Below are positions 1 to 4,254 of a stretch of DNA of 5,637 nt, piece after piece. The notes beneath the pieces were generated by a model that did no database searches, was not told the DNA's origin, and saw only the letters and a list, made by a program, of their open reading frames with translations. The position numbers and the translations under genes are program-made. The DNA is from Atopobium sp. (GTDB lineage Bacteria; Actinomycetota; Coriobacteriia; Coriobacteriales; Atopobiaceae), in NCBI GenBank assembly GCA_015259045.1, contig JABZHD010000080.1, positions 1 through 5,637 of the forward strand, given 5' to 3'. Every line of letters begins with the position of its first letter. Position 1 is the first letter of the stretch.

Positions 1-1058
1 TTGATATTGGAACCGTAACTACTCGACTTGCGCTTGCGCAGGTAGAGGACGGTCGCGTCATTCGCATGGCCAAATACACCGAGATTGTCAATTTGGGCGA
101 GGGCGTTGATACGACAAAGCGCCTGCTACCTGAGGCAATTCACCGTTGCGTTGGATGTGTTTCTTCCTATGTTGATCACGCGAGAAAAGAGGGCGCTGAG
201 GCAGTTGTGTGCACGCTCACAAGTGCCGCTCGCGATGCAGAAAATGCTCCTGACCTGGGAATGGGCCTAGCATCGCTGGGACTTGAGCCTATGATTATTC
301 CAGGTGAAATTGAAGGCGCACTCACTTTTTTGGGTGTCTCTCACGATTTTGAGAATCATCGCATTCTTGTTGCCGACAGCGGAGGCGGCTCAACTGAGCT
401 GGTCGTTGGCACGCTGGCAGGCCAGCCTGCAGCCCAAGACGCAGGTCAGAGTGCAGGTCAGCCTGCGGCTCAGGGCGCAGGCCAGCAGCTTGGAGGGCAG
501 CAGCTTGGAGGGCAGCAGCTCGACATCAACTTTGTCGAATCCGTTGACCTTGGTTGCAGACGTCTGACTGAGCGATTTAATCTGTCTTCGGATCACCCAT
601 CAGCTGAGGACATTGATGGAGCTCACAAAATGGCGGCTCAGATGATGTCTGAGGCTATTGGGCGAGCTCAGCAGCAGTGTGCAGCACCAGAGCTTCTGGT
701 TGGTGTTGGAGGAACCGCAACCAGCCTCATTGCCATCAGGGACCATCTTGACCCGTATGACCCGTTAAAGGTGCACCTCAATCACATCTCGCTTGACGAG
801 GTGTTGCAGATAGAGGGGCTTCTCGCCAGCAAAACGCTAAAGGAGCGAGAAGACATAACGGGATTGCAGGCAAAACGCGCGCCCGTCATGCTCGCGGGCA
901 CTATTTTGCTTGCAGAATTGATGAAGAACTCGGGCTTTAAACACCTGGTAGTAAGTGAGAGTGACCTGCTCTTTGGCCTGGTGATAACTGCTTCTGCCGT
1001 TCACCAGGGAAAGCAGTCGCCTGTGATTTGGAAGCCAATTTTGCGCCCGCTGAATTAA
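1..1058 (+). CDS. Ppx/GppA family exopolyphosphatase/pppGpp phosphohydrolase, 5' end outside window
   Basis: This is the 3' part of a gene that enters from the left edge. The frame is open from base 3, and residues before the first ATG (66) already match the family, reading DIGTVTTRLALA, the first phosphate-binding loop of the ASKHA fold. The ATG at 66 is therefore internal. Other family motifs follow in order: LTSAARDAEN (near 231-260), GEIEGALTFLGVSH, the second phosphate loop DSGGGSTELV (near 375-404), VDLGCRRLTERF, and GVGGTATSL (near 702-728). The family removes terminal phosphate from polyphosphate or converts pppGpp to ppGpp in the cytoplasm; which reaction applies cannot be read here. 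The total of about 350 residues fits the short, single-module actinobacterial/Firmicute type without a C-terminal HD domain. An Ala/Gly/Gln-rich repeat insert (417-520) follows the second phosphate loop and is not normal for the family. The stop lies 29 bp before a tRNA gene. Confidence 0.9.
   Translation, partial: DIGTVTTRLALAQVEDGRVIRMAKYTEIVNLGEGVDTTKRLLPEAIHRCVGCVSSYVDHARKEGAEAVVCTLTSAARDAENAPDLGMGLASLGLEPMIIPGEIEGALTFLGVSHDFENHRILVADSGGGSTELVVGTLAGQPAAQDAGQSAGQPAAQGAGQQLGGQQLGGQQLDINFVESVDLGCRRLTERFNLSSDHPSAEDIDGAHKMAAQMMSEAIGRAQQQCAAPELLVGVGGTATSLIAIRDHLDPYDPLKVHLNHISLDEVLQIEGLLASKTLKEREDITGLQAKRAPVMLAGTILLAELMKNSGFKHLVVSESDLLFGLVITASAVHQGKQSPVIWKPILRPLN
417..520 (+). repeat. In-frame tandem repeats inside the Ppx/GppA gene
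   Basis: Two repeat types lie back to back. The first is a 36-bp unit present twice (417-452 and 453-488, imperfect), encoding AGQPAAQDAGQS and AGQPAAQGAGQQ. The second is a 15-bp unit, CAGCAGCTTGGAGGG, present 2.5 times (483-497, 498-512, 513-520), encoding QQLGG. Both unit lengths are multiples of three, so gain or loss of copies would keep the reading frame. The encoded segment is flexible and low in complexity, and sits just after the second phosphate-binding loop. Confidence 0.9.
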
Positions 1059-1087
1059 AAGTAGTGGCATAATAGCTAGACATATCC

Positions 1088-1172
1088 GGGGGCGTGGCGG
1101 AATTGGCAGACGCAGGGGACTTAAAATCCCTCGACTTCGGTCTTGCGGGTTCGAGTCCCGCCGCCCCTACCA
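1088..1172 (+). tRNA. tRNA-Leu (anticodon UAA), CCA encoded
   Basis: The cloverleaf folds by eye. The 7-bp acceptor stem pairs GGGGGCG (1088-1094) with CGCCCCT (1162-1168), giving a G-U pair at 1-72. The anticodon stem GGGGA/TCCCT encloses the loop CTTAAAA, with anticodon TAA at 1122-1124. A long class II variable arm follows. The T arm is GCGGG-TTCGAGT-CCCGC (1145-1161), then A73 and an encoded CCA (1170-1172). The long variable arm and UAA anticodon identify leucine. A CATAAT box at 1068-1073 may be the -10 element, but no good -35 is seen at normal spacing. The 3' ends of such tRNA genes are common integration sites for mobile elements, and the composition changes right after this one. Confidence 0.97.
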
Positions 1173-1242
1173 CTTTTGTTGCAGAATAAATGTCGTTTTA
1201 ACTGCGTATTTGCAGAAGATATTTAAGCAACAAACCCTAACT

Positions 1243-1264
1243 GGCATTATAAGCACATAATGCC
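1243..1264. repeat. Perfect 8-bp inverted repeat
   Basis: GGCATTAT (1243-1250) and ATAATGCC (1257-1264) are exact reverse complements around a 6-nt loop. No T run follows on either strand, so it does not look like an intrinsic terminator. A protein binding site is possible. Confidence 0.6.
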
Positions 1265-1285
1265 TGACCCGCGGAAACTTATCTC

Positions 1286-1304
1286 ATGGGACAAAAATGG
1301 GACA
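1286..1304. repeat. Direct repeat ATGGGACA, two copies 11 bp apart
   Basis: ATGGGACA occurs at 1286-1293 and 1297-1304, one helical turn apart, so both copies face the same side of the DNA. This is the layout of tandem binding sites. Two readings are possible: arm-type sites of a tyrosine recombinase near a tRNA attachment site, or an activator site centred about 60 bp before the likely transcription start near 1357, upstream of a promoter with a poor -35 box. Confidence 0.5.
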
Positions 1305-1344
1305 GAGTATGGTTTGATATATAAAAGTTCTCTCAAATAACGTC

Positions 1345-1350
1345 TATAAT
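1345..1350 (+). promoter_or_regulatory. Likely -10 box of the peptide-cupin-S24-fic operon
   Basis: A perfect TATAAT lies 17 bp before the ribosome binding site AAAGGCGG of the small ORF at 1380, which would give a leader of roughly 23 nt. No recognisable -35 hexamer sits 16-18 bp upstream; the TTGATA at 1314-1319 is too far away, at 25 bp. The promoter may need an activator. A small inverted pair CTATA/TATAG (1344-1348, 1358-1362) flanks the expected start site. Confidence 0.5.
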
Positions 1351-1379
1351 TTAGAAATATAGTATGAAAGGCGGTTATT

Positions 1380-1442
1380 ATGGCATGTAAAAATAGCTGT
1401 GTAGCTTCGGTGAATATGCTTCTGGAATTCGTTAGTTGTTAA
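1380..1442 (+). CDS. Small ORF, 20-aa cysteine-containing peptide
   Basis: A 20-codon frame starts MACKNSCV and ends FVSC, with cysteines at residues 3, 7 and 20. It is preceded by AAAGGCGG (1367-1374), one mismatch from an ideal Shine-Dalgarno sequence, at 5-nt spacing, and by TATAAT at 1345-1350. It ends 21 nt before the start of the cupin gene. The ATG, ribosome binding site and promoter spacing all agree, which is why it is called a gene rather than chance. There is no signal peptide, although the C-terminal half (VNMLLEFV) is hydrophobic. I recognise no family. It could be a leader peptide controlling the downstream genes, a metal- or redox-binding peptide, or a signal peptide precursor. 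Function is unknown. Confidence 0.5.
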   Translation: MACKNSCVASVNMLLEFVSC

Positions 1443-1448
1443 TCGATG

Positions 1449-1457
1449 AAAGGTGAG
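1449..1457 (+). promoter_or_regulatory. Ribosome binding site that sets the cupin start
   Basis: AAAGGTGAG lies 6 nt before the ATG at 1464. It falls inside the longer frame that would begin at 1446, which has no such sequence before it. The cupin therefore most likely starts at 1464. Confidence 0.75.
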
Positions 1458-1463
1458 AGTGTT

Positions 1464-1820
1464 ATGAGTAATCAACGTATTTTTGATATGGAACTTGTGA
1501 AAGTTGAGAGTTTGGAGAAAGCTGTTAGGACGCCATTTTATCAAACTGATTCCACAGGCGGTTCAGTATGGGTTATTAAACCTGGTCAAACCTTACCAAA
1601 GCATTATCACCATAATTCTGATGATATATGGGTTGTATTGCAAGGAACAGGGGTATTTTATCCAACGCCGGATACTGAGGTGCCTTTTACAAAGGGGCAA
1701 GTTATAGTATCTAAAAAGGGTGAATGTCATGGTGCAAAAAATACGGGAACCGAAGATATTGTCTTTGTGAGTATCGTTGCTCCGGTGCCTGCTGATTATG
1801 ATCCTGTTAATACTAATTAA
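1464..1820 (+). CDS. Small single-domain cupin protein
   Basis: A 118-residue protein that is almost entirely one cupin beta-barrel (cupin_2-like). Cupin motif 1 is seen as G41-x5-H47-x-H49 followed by D53/D54, with aspartate where the family usually has the metal-binding glutamate. Motif 2 is G78 to G86-x2-H89-x3-N93, with KKG in place of PxG. His47, His49 and His89 could hold a metal ion. Such small cupins act as sugar or small-molecule binding proteins, isomerases or metal-dependent oxygenases, so the substrate cannot be named. The start at 1464 is chosen because AAAGGTGAG lies 6 nt before it; a start at 1446 would add MKGESV. The stop codon lies one base before the ATG of the S24 regulator, which suggests translational coupling within one operon. 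A role as a ligand sensor or accessory of the regulator/Fic pair is inference. Confidence 0.85.
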   Translation: MSNQRIFDMELVKVESLEKAVRTPFYQTDSTGGSVWVIKPGQTLPKHYHHNSDDIWVVLQGTGVFYPTPDTEVPFTKGQVIVSKKGECHGAKNTGTEDIVFVSIVAPVPADYDPVNTN

Positions 1821-1821
1821 T

Positions 1822-2505
1822 ATGAAAGCACTTTATAGTATTTTCTTATCTTGTGACAGAGAGCCTTCCTTTCTAGGTAGCTCAAGAGAGAAAAGTGGGC
1901 TTACACAGAAAGAAGTTTCTGCTAAAACTGGTATTCAACTCGGCACAATTAGGCGCTGGGAGCAAGGTCAAAATGATCCTGATTTAAGCTCTCTTATTCA
2001 GCTTGTTAAACTCTATGATGTTTCCTTAGATTCAATTTTTGAAATAGAAGTCGCTGGAGACAATAGTGTTAATTGCAATCGTAATTCTAAAATGATATCT
2101 GTTCCACTTTTAAGTGGGATTACTGCCAGCGCTCCTGTTGAGTCTATAAATTCTAGTGAGACTTACGATATTCCAATAGATATTTATGACAGGTTTCCTC
2201 AAGCTTTTTTATTAAAAGTAGAAGATAATTCTATGAATCGTGCATTGCCTAATGGTTGCTATGCACTCATTAACCCTTGCCAGGAAGCGCCTAAGCCTAT
2301 GAAAGCGTATGCGGTGTGTGTGAATGGCTTTGATGCAACTATTAAGCGTGTGAGACCGCTATCAAATGGCTACGAGCTCATCCCAGACAGTATAGATCCT
2401 ACTTTTAGACCTCAAATATTTGACTTCAACGAGATTGACACACAGCCCGTCTCCATTATTGGTGAGGTTGTGTGGTATTTAGTGCCTTTTGAATTTGAGA
2501 TATAG
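1822..2505 (+). CDS. XRE-type HTH plus S24 (LexA/CI-like) autopeptidase regulator
   Basis: A 227-residue repressor-like protein. Residues about 17-73 form an XRE helix-turn-helix (SGLTQKEVSAKTGIQLGTIR, then RWEQGQNDPDLSSL). Residues about 92-223 form an S24 peptidase fold with Ser137 in DNSM and Lys175 in ATIKRV, the LexA-type catalytic dyad. The candidate cleavage site is Ala102-Ser103, exactly 35 residues before the serine as Ala84 is in E. coli LexA, but LexA has Ala-Gly there. Helix 1 of the HTH looks about one turn shorter than usual. The ATG at 1822 has no clear Shine-Dalgarno sequence but follows the cupin stop by one base, so reinitiation is likely. In-frame TTG 1777 and ATG 1798 are alternatives that overlap the cupin. 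Known relatives repress phage or damage genes until RecA-stimulated self-cleavage; control of the fic gene 15 bp downstream is inference. Confidence 0.88.
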   Translation: MKALYSIFLSCDREPSFLGSSREKSGLTQKEVSAKTGIQLGTIRRWEQGQNDPDLSSLIQLVKLYDVSLDSIFEIEVAGDNSVNCNRNSKMISVPLLSGITASAPVESINSSETYDIPIDIYDRFPQAFLLKVEDNSMNRALPNGCYALINPCQEAPKPMKAYAVCVNGFDATIKRVRPLSNGYELIPDSIDPTFRPQIFDFNEIDTQPVSIIGEVVWYLVPFEFEI

Positions 2506-2520
2506 GGGGAGCGGAAAGAG

Positions 2521-3633
2521 ATGTCAGTTTTATATCATTATGGTAAATTTCCACCAGAAAATTTAGAGTGGAATGAGCTTGCTACGCCCCTTGCGCGCGC
2601 TTCAGACGCTCTTGCAAGATATGATAGCTTTCTCGGGATAATCCCTGATTCTGAAGTATTAATATCACCGCTTATGATTCAAGAGGCTGTTTCTTCATCA
2701 AGAATAGAGGGAACTCGCGCAACCGCTAATGATGTATTACGCTATGAGGCTGGAGATGATGAGTTTGACAGCTCCATGCAAGCTGATATTAACGAAATTA
2801 TCAATTATCGTCTTGCAGTTATGAAAGCGAAAGATTTGTTAGGGACAGTTCCATTAAGCGGAAGGGTTCTTAAATCGGTTCATACAATATTGCTTAATGG
2901 TGTCAGAGGGCGTTTTAAGTCCCCTGGTATGTATCGTAAAGAACAAAATTGGATAGGCACAAGTGGAAGCGATGTTAATAATGCTAGATTTGTTCCAATT
3001 TCTCCAGATAAATTAGAAGATGCTATGGCTACATGGGAGAAATTTGTCAATGAGAGCGAAATGCACCCACTAATAAAAATTTCAATTGCTCACGCGGAAT
3101 TTGAATCTATCCATCCATTTCTTGATGGTAATGGTCGTATGGGTCGAATTACAATTCCACTAATGCTGTATACAAATAAGATTATCTCTTATCCAAGTTT
3201 TTATCTAAGTGAGTTCTTTGAGCATAGGAACCAAGAGTATCAAGATCGTCTGTTGGCAGTTTCGAGAGATAACGACTGGACTGGATGGTGCAAGTTCTTT
3301 TTATGTGCTATTGAAACTCAAGCGATAATTAATAAAAAGAAAGCTAATAAAATATATGAGCTGAGAAAAGAAGTACTCGAAAAATTATTTAACACTACCA
3401 AGTCAGCCAATGTAACTAAAGTTGTTGACGCTTTATTTAGACAACCAATTTTTTCATCATCAGAGATAACGCATTCTGATGGGGTTAATGCACGAACTGG
3501 CAAACGTCTTATCAACGATTTAGCTGAACTTGGATATATAGATGAGATTGTGCCAGCCAGCGGTAGACGCCCTTCAATTTATTTTTTCCCAAGGCTTTCA
3601 CATATAGTTAACTCTGATGAATCCGCATCTTAG
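2521..3633 (+). CDS. Class II Fic family protein AMPyltransferase (Fic_N + Fic + C-terminal wHTH-like)
   Basis: A 370-residue Fic protein. The catalytic motif HPFLDGNGRMGR (residues 198-209) is complete, including His198, Asp202, Asn204 and both arginines, so it should transfer AMP from ATP to Ser, Thr or Tyr of a target protein. An N-terminal inhibitory motif S59-x3-E63-G64 (SSRIEG) places it in class II, where this glutamate blocks productive ATP binding until released. The region NWIGTSGSDVNNARFVPISP (143-162) matches the target-docking flap. Residues about 297-360 look like a winged helix (ITHSDGVNARTGKRLINDLAELGYI), common at the C-terminus of this group. The ATG at 2521 follows a purine-rich stretch (AGGGGGAGCGGAAAGAG) and lies 15 bp after the regulator stop. 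The target is unknown. The gene is AT-rich, and its stop codon abuts a palindrome at 3634. Confidence 0.93.
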   Translation: MSVLYHYGKFPPENLEWNELATPLARASDALARYDSFLGIIPDSEVLISPLMIQEAVSSSRIEGTRATANDVLRYEAGDDEFDSSMQADINEIINYRLAVMKAKDLLGTVPLSGRVLKSVHTILLNGVRGRFKSPGMYRKEQNWIGTSGSDVNNARFVPISPDKLEDAMATWEKFVNESEMHPLIKISIAHAEFESIHPFLDGNGRMGRITIPLMLYTNKIISYPSFYLSEFFEHRNQEYQDRLLAVSRDNDWTGWCKFFLCAIETQAIINKKKANKIYELRKEVLEKLFNTTKSANVTKVVDALFRQPIFSSSEITHSDGVNARTGKRLINDLAELGYIDEIVPASGRRPSIYFFPRLSHIVNSDESAS

Positions 3634-3663
3634 TATGTCCAATAAAAGATTTTATTGGACATA
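3634..3663. repeat. Palindrome copy 1 (14-bp perfect arms)
   Basis: TATGTCCAATAAAA (3634-3647) and TTTTATTGGACATA (3650-3663) are exact reverse complements separated by GA. The palindrome begins on the base after the fic stop codon. No T run follows, so an intrinsic terminator is unlikely; a dimeric protein site or a short dispersed repeat fits better. It has a near twin 40 bp downstream. Confidence 0.85.
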
Positions 3664-3675
3664 AAGAATAGTTAC

Positions 3676-3701
3676 TGTCCAATAAAAAATTTTGTTGGAC
3701 A
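3676..3701. repeat. Palindrome copy 2, twin of 3634-3663
   Basis: TGTCCAATAAAA (3676-3687), AA, then TTTTGTTGGACA (3690-3701). It pairs throughout except for one T-G position. The left arm is identical to the TGTCCAATAAAA of copy 1, and the centres of the two copies are exactly 40 bp apart. The flanks differ, so the conserved unit is the palindrome itself. Confidence 0.85.
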
Positions 3702-3807
3702 CCGTTCAGCTATCGAAATTTAACGGATGAGAGGACCGTTATTGTAGAAAAATTCAAAGATTCTAGTAAGTTAGTTGTTCAATAAACGAAATAAAAAAGC
3801 CCTCTGC
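3702..3807. other. Non-coding stretch between the twin palindromes and the long hairpin
   Basis: No gene is seen. A weak 6-bp stem (TAACGG 3721-3726, CCGTTA 3736-3741) and the sequence TGTTCAATAAA (3776-3786) are present; the latter matches the left arm of the palindromes at 10 of 11 bases. The run AAAAAAGCCCTC (3792-3803) looks like the T-rich tail of a minus-strand terminator. Confidence 0.45.
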
Positions 3808-3859
3808 GTCTGAACTGCCTCCCATTTCTTGGACATAAGAAATGGGAGGCAGTTCAGGT
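3808..3859 (-). terminator. 21-bp perfect hairpin, possible terminator of the minus-strand gene
   Basis: Positions 3810-3830 and 3837-3857 are exact reverse complements, extended by two G-T pairs, around the 6-nt loop GGACAT. This is a very strong hairpin between the convergent fic gene and the 58-aa minus-strand gene. On the minus strand it is followed, after about 11 nt, by TTTTTT, so it may stop transcription from that side, although the gap between stem and T run is longer than in a standard intrinsic terminator. On the plus strand no T run follows. The loop and inner stem contain TTGGACATAA (3829-3838), the same as 3655-3664 in palindrome copy 1. Confidence 0.55.
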
Positions 3860-3892
3860 TAGGAGTTACTAGTCAAGTTTTGCCTTATGTAA

Positions 3893-4069
3893 TTAAAGGC
3901 AGCCACTTTCGGGATAACGTTTGAATTCGACATCTTTGAATTCAGCCTTTAGTTCGTCTGGGGCTGAGTCTTTTACGCCGTTTTCGTCAAAAAAGTGCTC
4001 CAAAACATAACTAAAATCATATTTATCAAACAATGACTTAAGAAACGGTCTATCAGGCAAATGTGTCAT
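3893..4069 (-). CDS. Hypothetical 58-aa acidic protein
   Basis: A 58-codon minus-strand gene. The ATG at 4069 is preceded by AAGGAG at 8-nt spacing, which decides this start over the in-frame TTG at 4075. The protein begins MTHLPDRPFLKSLFDKYDFS, is rich in Asp, Glu, Phe and Lys (for example LEHFFDENGVKDSAPDEL) and ends ESGCL. It has no signal peptide or membrane segment, and I recognise no family. It could be a small regulator, an antitoxin-like protein or the remnant of a larger gene. A promoter-like pair lies upstream (TATAAT, plus-strand 4125-4130; TTTGCT, 4147-4152). It is divergent from the GntR-transketolase gene and convergent with fic. Confidence 0.65.
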   Translation of the reverse strand: MTHLPDRPFLKSLFDKYDFSYVLEHFFDENGVKDSAPDELKAEFKDVEFKRYPESGCL

Positions 4070-4124
4070 AATCAAATCTCCTTAAAGGCTAATTTGATCA
4101 AGAGTAAATTTATTTAACAAAGTA

Positions 4125-4152
4125 ATTATATTCTGCAATGTCGACCAGCAAA
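4125..4152 (-). promoter_or_regulatory. Promoter of the 58-aa minus-strand gene
   Basis: Read on the minus strand, TTTGCT (4152-4147), a 16-bp spacer and TATAAT (4130-4125) form a plausible sigma-A/sigma-70 type promoter. The expected start is near 4118, giving a leader of about 50 nt to the ATG at 4069. Confidence 0.5.
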
Positions 4153-4188
4153 AGTTATTTCCATACCTATTCTGTTCTCCTTTAGAAA

Positions 4189-4218
4189 CTTGTATACTAC
4201 TTGTCTTGTACCTAACGT
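4189..4218 (+). promoter_or_regulatory. Promoter/operator candidate of the GntR-transketolase gene
   Basis: Three CTTGT copies (4189-4193, 4200-4204, 4205-4209) overlap a TTGTAT (4190-4195) and TAACGT (4213-4218) pair spaced 17 bp, and also a TATACT at 4193-4198 that could be an alternative -10. GntR-family proteins often bind their own promoter at short GT/AC-containing repeats, so autoregulation is plausible. The boxes are weak matches, and the exact start of transcription is not clear. Confidence 0.35.
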
Positions 4219-4254
4219 ATGCATGACTAATTTCTTACTCACTTCGGAGGACCT

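Larger units (their letters stand above)
1173..1379. other. tRNA-distal spacer with several small repeats
   Basis: No supported gene lies in these 207 bp. The stretch holds an inverted pair TTTGTTGC (1175-1182) and GCAACAAA (1227-1234), a perfect 8-bp palindrome (1243-1264), a direct repeat ATGGGACA (1286-1304) and a TATAAT box (1345-1350). It is AT-rich, in contrast to the tRNA and the gene before it. It may hold the left attachment region of a past integration; no integrase is present in the window. Confidence 0.55.

Noticed and set aside
937..1173. Minus-strand frame beginning MVGAAGLEPARP
   Set aside because: This sequence is the well-known false translation across the complement of a tRNA gene; it overlaps tRNA-Leu and Ppx.
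1175..1234. TTTGTTGC/GCAACAAA pair as a tRNA terminator
   Set aside because: The 44-nt loop is too long, and no T run follows the second arm.
1260..1340. 26-codon frame starting MPDPRKLISWDKNG
   Set aside because: There is no Shine-Dalgarno sequence before it, its start overlaps the 8-bp palindrome, and it lies largely upstream of the likely promoter. Its resemblance to a recombinase tail is too weak to claim.
1446..1463. Upstream ATG of the cupin frame at 1446
   Set aside because: The good ribosome binding site AAAGGTGAG (1449-1457) lies inside this extension and fits the ATG at 1464 instead.
1777..1821. N-terminal extension of the S24 regulator from TTG 1777
   Set aside because: It has no ribosome binding site, overlaps the cupin by 44 bases and adds a hydrophobic stretch not seen in such regulators.
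3634..3701. CRISPR array or intrinsic terminators at the twin palindromes
   Set aside because: There are only two copies with a 12-nt gap between them and no T run after either stem, so neither explanation fits.
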